NCBI RefSeq assembly: GCF_030811455.1
Contig: NZ_JAUSQU010000001.1
Span: forward strand, 5,084,001 to 5,148,000
Reading direction: 5' to 3'
Length of the DNA stretch: 64,000 bases
Source: Streptosporangium lutulentum
Lineage (GTDB): Bacteria > Actinomycetota > Actinomycetes > Streptosporangiales > Streptosporangiaceae
Under the pieces are notes generated by a model. It ran no database searches. It worked only from the letters and a program-made list of their open reading frames with translations, and was not told the DNA's origin. The translations under genes were made by a program, and so were the position numbers. Positions 8,371 through 17,183 of this stretch are shown piece after piece. Every line of letters starts with the position of its first letter. The stretch's first letter is position 1.

Positions 8371-8503
8371 CTTTCGCCCGTACGATCCCCGGCCGCTTCG
8401 CGGCCTACGGTGACATCGCCCCCGCCGTCACCTACCGGTCCGCTCTTCCGTTGTTCTCGGGTGAAGACGCTTCGCCCACCCGCTCGCGATGGATGTAAAG
8501 TAT

Positions 8504-8598
8504 TCGGAGGCTCTCCTCCGAACAGTAACGGAGGGGCACCTCCACAAAGTATCGGAGGAATGCCTCCGTTTGCAAATGAGGTAAGGAGGCATCCCTCC
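8504..8598 (+). promoter_or_regulatory. Four GGAGG-N4-CCTCC iterons before TetR gene
   Basis: GGAGG-N4-CCTCC occurs at 8506, 8530, 8554 and 8585 (spacing 24, 24 and 31 bp), mostly inside a longer AAGTATCGGAGG context. The last copy contains the ribosome-binding site AAGGAGG (8583-8589), and its CCTCC arm ends immediately before the ATG. The array can act as a multi-site DNA operator for autoregulation, as RNA hairpins that mask the Shine-Dalgarno sequence, or both. Confidence 0.7.
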
Positions 8599-9192
8599 AT
8601 GACGAATGCGGAGCAGGTTCCCCAGGCCCTCTCGCGGCGCCCCAAGCGCGCCGACGCCCGGCGCAACTACGAGACGCTCATCTCCGCGGCACGCGACGCC
8701 TTCGCCGAAGACGGGGTCTCGGCGTCACTGGAGGACATCGCCCGGCGCGCCAAGGTCGGCATCGGCACGCTGTACCGGCATTTCCCCACCCGCCAGGACC
8801 TGTTCGAAAGCGTCTACGTCGAGGAGGTCGAAGCGCTGTGCCGCACCGCCGACGACCTGGCCGATCTCCCCCCGTGGGACGCCCTCAGCCGCTGGCTCCA
8901 CCGCTTCGTCCGCTACACCGCCACCAAACGAGCCCTCGCCGAAGCCCTCAACCGCGACTCCGGGATCTTTCACACCTGCCGCACCGCGATCTACGCGGCC
9001 GGCGAACCGCTCCTCCAGCGAGCCCAGCAGGCGGGCACCGCACGATCCGACACGAACTTCGACGACGTCCTGCGACTCCTCAACGGGATCACGATGAGCC
9101 ACTTCGTCGAGCCCGGGCAACTCGACCGAGTCGTCAACATGGCTCTCGACGGACTGCGCCACCAGCCGCCGGCCGCCGGAGCCGGCGCCTGA
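8599..9192 (+). CDS. TetR family transcriptional regulator
   Basis: 197-aa TetR-type repressor with a clear N-terminal HTH (about residues 28-68: LISAARDAFAEDGVSASLEDIARRAKVGIGTLYRHFPTR in pieces). The C-terminal part resembles the TetR_C domain of regulators that control exporters. The ATG at 8599 is fixed by AAGGAGG nine bases upstream. It is the likely owner of the four iterons in its leader and is divergent from the DHA2 exporter, a common regulator-target layout, though no iteron lies near the exporter's own start. It ends right where the convergent hypothetical gene ends (adjacent stops). Confidence 0.92.
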   Translation: MTNAEQVPQALSRRPKRADARRNYETLISAARDAFAEDGVSASLEDIARRAKVGIGTLYRHFPTRQDLFESVYVEEVEALCRTADDLADLPPWDALSRWLHRFVRYTATKRALAEALNRDSGIFHTCRTAIYAAGEPLLQRAQQAGTARSDTNFDDVLRLLNGITMSHFVEPGQLDRVVNMALDGLRHQPPAAGAGA

Positions 9193-10071
9193 TCAGACCT
9201 CCGCGGCGGAATCGTCCGTGATGTCAGGCTCCTCCGTGAGGTCGGGGTCCTCCGCCGGGTCACGGTATCCACCGGGGAGCAGATCCCCCGGCTCGGAGAT
9301 CTGAAATCCCCACCCGTCGGTCGCCTGCCCTCTGAAGGACTCCACGATCGCGAGGGCCACCGCTCCGGTCTGGAGCATGGCCTCGTCTCCCGACAGGAGG
9401 GTCGTGCCGTCGGCGTCCTCGAAGGGACGCACGTCGACCTTGACCAGCTGCGTCGCGTACGGCATCACCGCGTACACGGCCGGAGGGATCTCGTTCTCGT
9501 GGACGGCGGAGACCAGGATGTCGGCCCCGCCGTACATCTGAAGGTCCTCCCGGATGAGGTGGACGACTCCGTCGTCGAGTTCGGCGGGGCCCGCCTGCTG
9601 CCAGCTCTGCTTCACGGAATCGGCCGGACGCAGGTGCCGCCGCAGCAGCGAGGCCATCTCCTCGGGTGACGGCATCTCCCCCAGATACGCGATCGGCCCC
9701 CGGTGGTCGTCCTCCGCGGGGTCGCTCATCAGGCCTCTCGTCATCGACCAGCCGCCGAGACGATAGGCGATCCCCTCCGCGAGTCCCCTGTCGAAACCGT
9801 TCACGGGCAGCGGACCGTCGGAGACGATCCGATGAGCCCAGAGCCGCTTCTCGCCGTCGATGTTCAGCTTGCGAAGCTCCGGCTCCGCCAGCTCGACGCC
9901 GGCCGTCACCCGCACCCCCGTCACCATGATGTCGTCGCCGTCGGAACACGCGCCGGGATCGACGAGCCGGAGCATCTCCAGAAGGACCGGGTGACTCGCC
10001 TCGGCGGGCAGCAGAACCGTGGGGCCCGTACGCAGGCGTCCGAAAAAGAGGCGATCCGAGAACCAGCTCAT
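9193..10071 (-). CDS. Conserved hypothetical protein
   Basis: 292-aa protein with no signal peptide or membrane segment. I do not recognise the family. It is acidic, especially the last 30 residues (DPAEDPDLTEEPDITDDSAAEV). Two blocks look globular: a beta-rich N-terminal half with the phrase GGWSMTRGLMSDPAEDDHRGPIAYLGEMPSPEEMASLLRRHL in pieces, and a C-terminal half with a YATQLVKVDVRPF strand. The start ATG at 10071 has GAGGAG six bases before it; a second ATG two codons earlier sits directly on that ribosome site and is less likely. Confidence 0.7.
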   Translation of the reverse strand: MSWFSDRLFFGRLRTGPTVLLPAEASHPVLLEMLRLVDPGACSDGDDIMVTGVRVTAGVELAEPELRKLNIDGEKRLWAHRIVSDGPLPVNGFDRGLAEGIAYRLGGWSMTRGLMSDPAEDDHRGPIAYLGEMPSPEEMASLLRRHLRPADSVKQSWQQAGPAELDDGVVHLIREDLQMYGGADILVSAVHENEIPPAVYAVMPYATQLVKVDVRPFEDADGTTLLSGDEAMLQTGAVALAIVESFRGQATDGWGFQISEPGDLLPGGYRDPAEDPDLTEEPDITDDSAAEV

Positions 10072-10192
10072 GCACATCTCCTCATGATCGAGAGGTGGCC
10101 GATGCTAGCCGGAACCTTCATGGTTGGCGATGCATCTTTGCCTGTCCGTGACCATGGGACTACGGATTTCCGCCCCGTGACCGGTCAGGCCC

Positions 10193-11158
10193 TCAGGGGA
10201 CCAGCGGGAGCGCGTAGGTGACGGTGCGATGTCCGGTCTCGAAACCCGCGCGGGTGTAGACGCCGAGGGCTCCCGTCGGGTTGTCCGCGTCCACGCCCAG
10301 CCCGGCCCTCCGGTACCCCTGCGCCCGGAACTCGGCCAGGGCGTGGGCGATCACCGCGGTCGCCACTCCCCTGCCACGCCACTCGCGCAGGGTGCCGATG
10401 AGCTGGATCCATGCCTCACGGATGCCGGTCGCGGCGGTGTCGGCCTCGAAGTAGTGGGTCACCAGAATGCCCACGCTCGCCCCCGACTCGTCCTGGACGA
10501 CGAAGGAGCCCTCGGGCCGGAAGGCCTTCACCCCGACGATGCCGGCCCTCCAGGACTCCGCCGTGTGCTCGACGCTGCCCCAGTGGTCGGTGAAGGAGAG
10601 GTTGCGCACCTGGCGAGCGGCGTCCTCAAGGTCGTCACGATAGGTGACGATCTTCAGTCCGTCGGGCAGGGAGACCTCCGGCAGATCGGCGTCAAGATCG
10701 CGGGTCATCTCGTGGAACCACCGGACCTGGCTCATGCCCACCGAGGCGGCCAGCGCCTGCGCGCCCTCGTTCCGGACGTCCGAGTAGAGGTGGAGTTCGA
10801 GCGGCTGCCCGGGAAAGCGGCGCTCGTGCAGTGTCGGGGCGGTGCCGATCGCCCAGCGGAGCAGGTGCCCGCCCAGACCTCGACGACGATGTCCGGGGTG
10901 CACCCCGCCCCACAGCGTCATCTGATGGACGGGGGCGGCTGCGGGCCGGGCCATGACCACTCCGACCGCGACGAGCCGGCCGGAGTCCCATGCGGCCAGC
11001 GTGCCCTCGGCGGGATCGAGCAGCGGGTTGGCGAGACGCTCGGCGAGGTCGTCGGCGTCGTAGTTCTCCCCGGTCTGCTCCACGTCCTCGATCGCGGCCA
11101 GCAGGCCCGCCCACGCGTCGACGTCGTTCACGGTCAGCGGAACCCACTCGATGGTCAT
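10193..11158 (-). CDS. Tandem GNAT-domain acetyltransferase
   Basis: 321-aa protein with two GCN5-related acetyltransferase folds. The first acetyl-CoA loop reads VHPGHRRRGLGGHLL (about 87-101) and the second LREWRGRGVATAVI (about 258-271), followed by VYTRAGFETGHRTVTYALP, a typical GNAT end. The double-domain layout resembles mycothiol synthase MshD and related amino-group acetyltransferases, but the acceptor is unknown. The gene stands alone between a hypothetical gene and a convergently unrelated AraC gene. Confidence 0.88.
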   Translation of the reverse strand: MTIEWVPLTVNDVDAWAGLLAAIEDVEQTGENYDADDLAERLANPLLDPAEGTLAAWDSGRLVAVGVVMARPAAAPVHQMTLWGGVHPGHRRRGLGGHLLRWAIGTAPTLHERRFPGQPLELHLYSDVRNEGAQALAASVGMSQVRWFHEMTRDLDADLPEVSLPDGLKIVTYRDDLEDAARQVRNLSFTDHWGSVEHTAESWRAGIVGVKAFRPEGSFVVQDESGASVGILVTHYFEADTAATGIREAWIQLIGTLREWRGRGVATAVIAHALAEFRAQGYRRAGLGVDADNPTGALGVYTRAGFETGHRTVTYALPLVP

Positions 11159-11386
11159 GGTTCCCGAGCATAGGAACAGGCCCCCCGAACCGCGACCCGT
11201 TTTCCGGCGCTCGACAGGGCCGCCGGCCGGCCCCGGCCGGCCTCGCCGGGACCGGCCCGTTCACGGAACCGGCCCATTCATGAGACGCGCCGGACGGGGA
11301 GGGCCACCGTCAGAGGAAACGGCCGGGATGGCCAGGGGCGTGTCGAGGTCCCCCGGCCACCCCGCGCCGCGGCTGCCGCCGTCCCC

Positions 11387-12253
11387 TCAGCCGGTGACCC
11401 GCTCCACGGGGATCCACAGCTCGGCGTCCGCGTGCGTCCCGTCCTGCGACAGTCTCGTGCTGGAGATCTCGGGACCCGGCCTGCTCCGGTACGGGTTGGA
11501 GGGGAACCACTGTGTGAACACGTCCCGCCACAGATACTGGAGCGTCTGCGGGAACGCGCCCGAACTCTCGAAGACCGCCCACGTCCCCGCCGGGACGGTG
11601 AGGACCTGCATGTCCTCGGGCGCGGCGGCACCGCTCACCACGCCGTGGTAGTAATCGAGTTCGGTGCCCTCCTCACGCGAGCCGGCGAGGTTGTCGCTCA
11701 CGTTGACGATCCCCCGCGGCCCCTGGTCGGAGAGTCCCTCCATCCGCTGCACGGTCTCCCGGTCGATGCCCCGGATGAAGGCGACGATCGCCGGGTTCAT
11801 CCCTTCATGAACGAGGGGGACACGCGCCTTCCTCCCCACCACACGAAACTCCTCCTTCTCCACGACCCGATACCGCATGTCGCTGCTCCCTTCGACGATG
11901 AGACGGAAGGACATCCGTGACTGGGAGCGCAGAGCCGCGCCGGTCCGCCTGGCCTCGCCGGGCCCGACGCCGTGCACGGAGCGAAACGCCCGGGCGAACG
12001 CCTCGCCCGAGCCGTAGCCGTAACGCGTCGCGACGTCGAGCAGCGTCTCCTCCCCCGCGAGCACCTGGGCGCCCGCGACGGTGAGCCGCCTGCGGCGGAT
12101 GTACTCCGACAGCGGGATGCCCGCCAGCGCGGAGAACAGCCGCCGGAAGTGGTACTCCGACGTGACCGCGATCCGCGCGAGTTCGGCCACCTCGATCCGC
12201 TGGTCGAGGTGCTGCTCGATGTACTCCATGGCCTGGTTCAGCCGCTCCAGCAA
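11387..12253 (-). CDS. AraC family regulator with GyrI-like effector domain
   Basis: 288-aa Rob-type transcription factor. An N-terminal AraC double HTH (about 1-105: NQAMEYIEQHLDQRIEVAELARIAVTSEYHFRRLF in parts, then DVATRYGYGSGEAFARAFRSVHGVGP) is followed by a GyrI-like small-molecule-binding domain (about 130-288, with AVFESSGAFPQTLQYLWRDVF and AELWIPV). Such proteins sense amphipathic or toxic compounds. The TTG at 12253 is chosen because AAGGAGG lies seven bases upstream and the length then fits the family; the frame is open further upstream without family similarity. Confidence 0.85.
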   Translation of the reverse strand: MLERLNQAMEYIEQHLDQRIEVAELARIAVTSEYHFRRLFSALAGIPLSEYIRRRRLTVAGAQVLAGEETLLDVATRYGYGSGEAFARAFRSVHGVGPGEARRTGAALRSQSRMSFRLIVEGSSDMRYRVVEKEEFRVVGRKARVPLVHEGMNPAIVAFIRGIDRETVQRMEGLSDQGPRGIVNVSDNLAGSREEGTELDYYHGVVSGAAAPEDMQVLTVPAGTWAVFESSGAFPQTLQYLWRDVFTQWFPSNPYRSRPGPEISSTRLSQDGTHADAELWIPVERVTG

Positions 12254-12636
12254 CTCCCGGCCTCCTTCCCTTACGAGCACCCACGCTAGGCGGGGCGCTC
12301 CCCACCGCACCCGACATTCCGTGCCCGTCACGATCGGGTACGGCGCACCGTTTCCCTCCGCGCGCCTCATCCGCGAGGGGTTCCGCCCTCGTGCCATACC
12401 GGACATCCTGTCGAGAGCACCTTCCGTACGTCGTTCCGAGCCGCTTGGAGGTGGGAAGGAGGGGGAGAATCGACAGATGCGCCGGTCGAGCACCGCACCA
12501 CACGCCGAGTACCGCTGTCGAGCACGTGGGCCCGATCACCACCGGACCGCGGGCCGGGCGGCCGGGCCGTCGGAGCCCGGGCACGCGGCACGGTCGACGG
12601 GAAGTGCGCAGACGACACCATGCGAGAGGGCAGATC

Positions 12637-13125
12637 ATGACGTATCCGGAGCCAACCTACTTCGGCGACAAGGGAGAGATCAGCGCGACCTACCGCCCGG
12701 CCGCGCACGAACCCGAGCTGACCTACCAGTCCGGCAACACGGTGCACTACCTGGCCACGGGAGCCTCCACCAACGGCCAATTCGGCCTCTACCGCTGGGA
12801 GATGGGGCCGGAGCCCAGCGGACCCGACCGGCACTTCCACCGGTCGATCTCCGAATCGTTCTTCATCCTCACCGGAACGATACGGATCTACGACGGCAAC
12901 CGCTGGATCGACACCGAGCCGGGCGACTTCGTACACGTCCCCGAAGGCGGCGTCCACGCCTTCCGCAACGAGTCGGGCGAGCCCGCGTCGATGCTGCTGC
13001 ACTTCGCCCCCGGCGCTCCCCGCGAAGGCTACTTCGAGGGCCTGGCGGAGTTCGCCGTCTCCGGCCCTCCCAGTGACGAGGAACTGGCGGCCTTCTACTT
13101 CCGCCACGACACCTTCTGGCTCTGA
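12637..13125 (+). CDS. Cupin domain protein
   Basis: 162-aa single-domain cupin. Motif 1 reads DRHFHRSISESFFILTGTI (about 65-84), giving the metal-binding His-X-His-like/Glu set, and motif 2 is PGDFVHVPEGGVHAFRN (about 97-113) with the final His. Function among cupins cannot be told (dioxygenase, isomerase or binding protein). ATG 12637 is preceded by GAGAGGG. It is divergent from the AraC/GyrI-like gene, which may regulate it. Confidence 0.82.
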   Translation: MTYPEPTYFGDKGEISATYRPAAHEPELTYQSGNTVHYLATGASTNGQFGLYRWEMGPEPSGPDRHFHRSISESFFILTGTIRIYDGNRWIDTEPGDFVHVPEGGVHAFRNESGEPASMLLHFAPGAPREGYFEGLAEFAVSGPPSDEELAAFYFRHDTFWL

Positions 13126-13179
13126 CCGGCTGATCCGGCGCCTGTGACCTGTCCCGTCCGGTGCGGGAACCCGTGCGTG

Positions 13180-14925
13180 TCAGTCGTCGGAGCCGCCCCG
13201 GAGACGACGCCCGGCCGCCCCGCCTCCTTCACGCCCGGCCCGGCCCCGCGACGACGCCTCCCCGGCCTGATCCACGGGGGGCGTCCGAGCGTGATCGTCG
13301 TGGTGCGCGGGAACACGCCCGTGGTCGTCGCGCGGTACGGCGGGCCCGTCCGGGAACGGCTCGCCGGCCCCGGTGTCACCGACGGTCACCCGGTTGCCGA
13401 CGTCGAAGGACCGCACGTGGACGCGCCGGCCGATGGGCTCGCCCGTGCTGAGCAGCCCAAGCGTTTCCTCGTCGCCGTCGGCGGTCCTGGCCAGGAAGCG
13501 GCGGCCGTCGGCTTCGAGGCGTCCGACGACGATGCCGGTCCGGTTGCCGCCGCGACCGTGTTTGACGGTGTAGGTCTCGATCGTGCCCCACCCATCGGCC
13601 TGGACGGCCTGCTCGACGGCGGGCCAGGCGTCGATCTCGGCCTGAAGCGCCGCGCTCTCGTCCGGACGCCACTCACAGGGGGTCGTCGAGTAGACCCCGA
13701 CGGAGTACTTGCTCAGCATGCCGCCGTTGGCGCCCACCATCCCGTACGCGCCGGGCCGAGCGCGAAGCCGCCGCACGACCTCGGCGATGGCGTGCGTCGA
13801 GTAGTTGTTGCCCGCCCCGCCGAAGAAGGGCAGGCCACCGGTCACCGTCAGCTCCCGCGTCCCGTCGGCGGCCAGGCCGAGACCGTCGCAGACGTTGGAC
13901 ACCGCGATCGGGAAACAGCTGTAGAGGTCGATGGCGTCCAGGTCGTCAGGGCCGATCCCGGCCAGGTCCAGGGCGTGCCGGGCGGCCATGACGGCGGCGG
14001 GACCGGTGCTGAGGTCGCCGCGGTCCAGCAGGTCTCGCTCGCGCAGGTCGGCGTGGCCGTGCAGGAAGACCCACTTCTCCTCCGGGACGCCGAGCCGCCT
14101 GGCGGCGGCCACGGACATCAGCAGGACGGCGGCTCCCTGGTTGACCTTCTCGCGCGCGACGACGTAGCGGGTGTACGGCTCGGCGATGAGGCGGTTCTTC
14201 TCGGTCGGGGTGACCAGTTCCCCGGCGCCGCGCTCGGTGGGCGCGGCGGCGTGCGGGTTGGCCGCGGCGACCTTCGTGAACGGGGCGAACAGCGCCCCCA
14301 TTCCGGCCGCGTACTCCTGCCGGGTCTGCCGGAGTCGCGCCCGGCGCGCGTTGTCGAAAAGCGCGTACTGGCTGGGCGCGCCCGCCAGACCGTGTGCGGC
14401 CAAAAACTGTGAGGCCAGGCCGTCGAGGCCGAAGCCACGGTCCTCCAGATCGCCCTCCACGGTCTCGCTGAAATCCGGCCTGTCCTCCGCCCCGGCCAGG
14501 TGCCGCGTCGTCGAGATCGCCTCCGCCCCGAAGACGAGGACCGCCTGGGCGTCTCCCGCCGCGATCGTGGCGGCGAGTTCGTTGACCAGGTGCTGGGGCC
14601 CCTGCCCGCCGGCCACCTCAAGGATCGCCCGGCCGGGGGTCGCCCCCACCCGGACGGCGACGGACCGGGGATAGTTGGTGGACCTGCCCAGGGGGGCCGG
14701 GGCTCCGGGCACGGAGATCTCGAACTGGCGCACTCCCGCCACGGTGTCGACGGCGGCGGCGACCGTCGCGGCGACCGCGCCGGTGTCGGCGATGGCCTCG
14801 CGGGCGGCGGCGGCCGCCAGCTCGACGGAGGACAGGCACCGGTAGCCGGGCTCGCCGATGCGCTCCGATACCTGCCCGACCCCCACGAGCACAGGCGTGC
14901 TGGGGTCGATGTCCTCGAAGGTCAC
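13180..14925 (-). CDS. Thiolase-superfamily acetyl-CoA acetyltransferase-like protein
   Basis: 581-aa protein of the SCP-x/acetyl-CoA acetyltransferase-like branch of thiolases. It opens with TPVLVGVGQVSERIGEP, has the dimer/CoA-loop region AEAISTTRH, the IDLYSCFPIAVSN segment at the usual C-terminal active-site region, and GGLPFFGGAGNNYSTHA with the conserved His. After about residue 400 there is an extra OB-like domain (TVKHGRGGNRTGIVVGRLEADGRRFLAR) found in this subfamily. The last 60 residues are low-complexity. GTG 14925 has GGAG seven bases upstream; an in-frame ATG at 14988 is an alternative. It probably acts on acyl-CoA thioesters; the substrate is not known. Confidence 0.82.
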   Translation of the reverse strand: MTFEDIDPSTPVLVGVGQVSERIGEPGYRCLSSVELAAAAAREAIADTGAVAATVAAAVDTVAGVRQFEISVPGAPAPLGRSTNYPRSVAVRVGATPGRAILEVAGGQGPQHLVNELAATIAAGDAQAVLVFGAEAISTTRHLAGAEDRPDFSETVEGDLEDRGFGLDGLASQFLAAHGLAGAPSQYALFDNARRARLRQTRQEYAAGMGALFAPFTKVAAANPHAAAPTERGAGELVTPTEKNRLIAEPYTRYVVAREKVNQGAAVLLMSVAAARRLGVPEEKWVFLHGHADLRERDLLDRGDLSTGPAAVMAARHALDLAGIGPDDLDAIDLYSCFPIAVSNVCDGLGLAADGTRELTVTGGLPFFGGAGNNYSTHAIAEVVRRLRARPGAYGMVGANGGMLSKYSVGVYSTTPCEWRPDESAALQAEIDAWPAVEQAVQADGWGTIETYTVKHGRGGNRTGIVVGRLEADGRRFLARTADGDEETLGLLSTGEPIGRRVHVRSFDVGNRVTVGDTGAGEPFPDGPAVPRDDHGRVPAHHDDHARTPPVDQAGEASSRGRAGREGGGAAGRRLRGGSDD

Positions 14926-15036
14926 CTTCACACTCCACTCGACACACTGCTGGGCGGCGTGAGTCGCGAACTGCGGCGCCGGCATCACATCGTGCCCCGG
15001 GGTGGATCGGAGGCGCCACCCCCGGGCCCGGTCACG

Positions 15037-15759
15037 CTATCGGGGGGTCAGCACACAGAACTCATTGCCGTCGGGATCGGCCATCACCACCTGACCGGCC
15101 TCGCGCCGGCCGACGTCGAGTCGAGTCGCTCCGAGGGCGACGAGACGGTCGACCTCCGCTTGCTGATCACCGTGCGCAGGCGGAGCGAGGTCGAAGTGCA
15201 GTCTGTTCCTCCCGGTCTTCGGCGCCACCGGCGGACCACCCCACGTGATCTTCGGACCGCCGTGCGGCGAGCGGATGGCGGTCTCCTGGTCCTGGTCCCA
15301 GACCAACGGCCAGCCCAGCGCCTCGCTCCAGAAGTACCCGACCTCCTGCGAACCGTCGCACGCGAGCGCTCCGACGAATCCGCAGTCGGCGAGGAAGCCG
15401 TTGCCCGGCTCGATGACGCAGAACTCGTTGCCTTCGGGGTCGGCGAGCACCACATGGCCCTCCTCCGGGCGTTGCCCGATGTCGATGTGCCGCGCGCCGA
15501 GGTCGAGCGACCTCGCCACCGTCCGCCGCTGGTCCTCAAGGGACGTGCTCGTCAGATCGAAGTGCATCCGGTTCTGGCCGGTCTTCTTCTCCTCGCTCGG
15601 AAGGCATCGGATCCGGAACCCGGTGTCATCGCCCGGCAGGAGCGTGATGCCGTCGTGGGGGTCGTCGGCCGTCTCCCAGCCCAGGACGCCGGCCCAGAAG
15701 CGCGCGAGACGGAGTGGGTCGTGCGCGTCGAAACAGAGCGCGACAAGTTGAGACGTCAT
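15037..15759 (-). CDS. Two-domain VOC (glyoxalase-like) protein
   Basis: 240-aa vicinal-oxygen-chelate protein with two tandem glyoxalase-like modules. The repeat is visible: GQNRMHFDLTS...GHVVLADPEGNEFCVIEPG in the first half and GRNRLHFDLAP...GQVVMADPDGNEFCVLTPR in the second. The conserved His and Glu of each half would form a metal site. ATG 15759 is set by GGAG seven bases upstream. Family members include antibiotic-binding and dioxygenase-like proteins; no particular role can be given. Confidence 0.85.
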   Translation of the reverse strand: MTSQLVALCFDAHDPLRLARFWAGVLGWETADDPHDGITLLPGDDTGFRIRCLPSEEKKTGQNRMHFDLTSTSLEDQRRTVARSLDLGARHIDIGQRPEEGHVVLADPEGNEFCVIEPGNGFLADCGFVGALACDGSQEVGYFWSEALGWPLVWDQDQETAIRSPHGGPKITWGGPPVAPKTGRNRLHFDLAPPAHGDQQAEVDRLVALGATRLDVGRREAGQVVMADPDGNEFCVLTPR

Positions 15760-16001
15760 CCCGCGTCTCCAATCTGCTGACTCACCGGCGCAGACAGGAC
15801 ATATCCGCCTGGCGCATGACGGAGGCAACGCTAACCCGCTCGACGACTGCGACGCCAACGCATATGAGCCGGAAGGCGACGGATGGACCTGCCGGTCTTC
15901 GGGGAGAATCGGTACGGACTCCAGCGACAGGGACTGACGTTTCAGCAGTTCAGGAGCCAGAGTCGAGGCAGAGGGCCGACTACCGTGAAAGGTCACACTC
16001 C

Positions 16002-16532
16002 ATGAGGATCACCCTGGTCCAGGGAGACATCACCGCGCAGGACGTCGACGCCGTCGTCAACGCCGCCAACTCCTCACTCCTGGGAGGCGGCGGGGTCGAC
16101 GGGGCGATCCACCGGCGCGGCGGCCCCGCGATCCTCGCGGAGTGCCGGGAACTGCGCGCCTCGCACTACGGCAAGGGGCTGCCGACCGGCCAGGCGGTGG
16201 CGACCACCGCGGGTGAGCTCGCGGCCCGCTGGGTCATCCACACCGTCGGCCCCGTCTTCTCCGCCGCGGAGGACCGCTCGGACCTGCTGGCCTCCTGCTA
16301 CCGGGAGTCGCTCCGGGTCGCCGGCGAACTGGGTGCGACCAGCGTGGCGTTCCCCGCGGTGTCCACCGGGGTCTACAGCTGGCCGATGGACGACGCCGCC
16401 CGCATCGCGATCGACACCGTACGCGCCACTCCGACGCAGGTGACCGACCTCCGGTTCGTCCTGTTCACGCAGGACGCGTACACCGCCTTCGAGGAGGCGC
16501 TCGACGCGGGATCTCCCGGCCAGGACGGCTGA
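16002..16532 (+). CDS. Macro domain protein (ADP-ribose-binding/O-acetyl-ADP-ribose deacetylase-like)
   Basis: 176-aa single macro domain. The ADP-ribose pocket is complete: VQGDITAQDVDAVVNAANSSLLGGGGVDGAIH, split over residues 6-38, and the phosphate loop FPAVSTGVYSWP (about 118-129). By family it would hydrolyse O-acetyl-ADP-ribose or reverse ADP-ribosylation. ATG 16002 follows an AAAGG ribosome site. It stands convergent to the small-membrane-protein/exporter operon and shows no functional link to it. Confidence 0.88.
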   Translation: MRITLVQGDITAQDVDAVVNAANSSLLGGGGVDGAIHRRGGPAILAECRELRASHYGKGLPTGQAVATTAGELAARWVIHTVGPVFSAAEDRSDLLASCYRESLRVAGELGATSVAFPAVSTGVYSWPMDDAARIAIDTVRATPTQVTDLRFVLFTQDAYTAFEEALDAGSPGQDG

Positions 16533-16545
16533 CGTGATCGTGTGG

Positions 16546-16785
16546 TCACTGGTGGGCGGATGATCTGGGGCCCTTGGCGTACAGGTCGGCGACGTGACCC
16601 GCGAGCACGGTGAAGAAGCCGGTGAAACCGAGCAGGGCGAGCACCGCGCCGACGATCACATCGTTGCGCGTGGCGGCCGTCCACGTGGCGCCGTCCGGTT
16701 GCCGTCCGGTCACGAACGGCGCGGCGACCAGCCAGATTCCCGTGACGAAGAGCAGGCCGATGCCGATGATTCCCAGTCTGCTCAC
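16546..16785 (-). CDS. Small two-helix membrane protein
   Basis: 79-aa protein with two hydrophobic segments (about 4-24 and 45-65), facing SRLGIIGIGLLF and VGAVLALLGFTGFF. The GTG start at 16785 has AAGGAGG upstream and overlaps the end of the previous gene by 4 bp (GTGA), so it is translationally coupled. It resembles short SPW-repeat-like actinomycete membrane proteins. It is the last gene of a three-gene operon led by a DHA2 exporter; an accessory role in export is inference only. Confidence 0.7.
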   Translation of the reverse strand: MSRLGIIGIGLLFVTGIWLVAAPFVTGRQPDGATWTAATRNDVIVGAVLALLGFTGFFTVLAGHVADLYAKGPRSSAHQ

Positions 16786-17183
16786 TGTTCCTCCTTGGGA
16801 TGCCCGCCGGTCGTGCCGCCGGAACGCCTGCCCGCGTGCTCCAGCTGATCGGCGGCCAGTGCGGCCACCAGGGGCTTGAGCAGGCCGTGCAGGTCTTCGA
16901 TCGTCGGCGCGGGTTCGGCGGGGAGCGGCTCGTCCGGTGCCTCGGGCCGCGCGGTGGGCCGCTCGGGGAGAAGCCCGTCGGCGCGGAGCCGGGCACGCCA
17001 TTCCCGCGCCCACACCAGGATGGTGACCAGGGAAAGCCCGCACACTCCCGCTCCGGCCCACAGGTCGGCCTTCGACGCGCCGCTCCCGGAGGGGTAGTTC
17101 AGCGCGTACGGTGCGAGCAGCAGCCATACCCCTGCGCCCAGCGCGGCGGTCGCCGTGATCAGGCCGGCCAGGTAACGCGTCAT
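16782..17183 (-). CDS. Small membrane protein with Pro-rich cytoplasmic tail
   Basis: 133 aa. Two N-terminal membrane helices (about 3-26 and 42-59) are followed by a Pro/Ala/Glu-rich linker and a short helical tail (PTIEDLHGLLKPLVAALAADQLEHA). The start overlaps the exporter stop (ATGA), and its own stop overlaps the next gene. Like its neighbour it has the look of an SPW-like membrane protein. The exporter-linked position suggests a partner or stability factor, but this is unproven. Confidence 0.7.
   Translation of the reverse strand: MTRYLAGLITATAALGAGVWLLLAPYALNYPSGSGASKADLWAGAGVCGLSLVTILVWAREWRARLRADGLLPERPTARPEAPDEPLPAEPAPTIEDLHGLLKPLVAALAADQLEHAGRRSGGTTGGHPKEEQ

Noticed and set aside
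13144..14412. 422-codon plus-strand open frame
   Set aside because: Shadow of the thiolase-like gene, whose minus-strand frame has clear family motifs.
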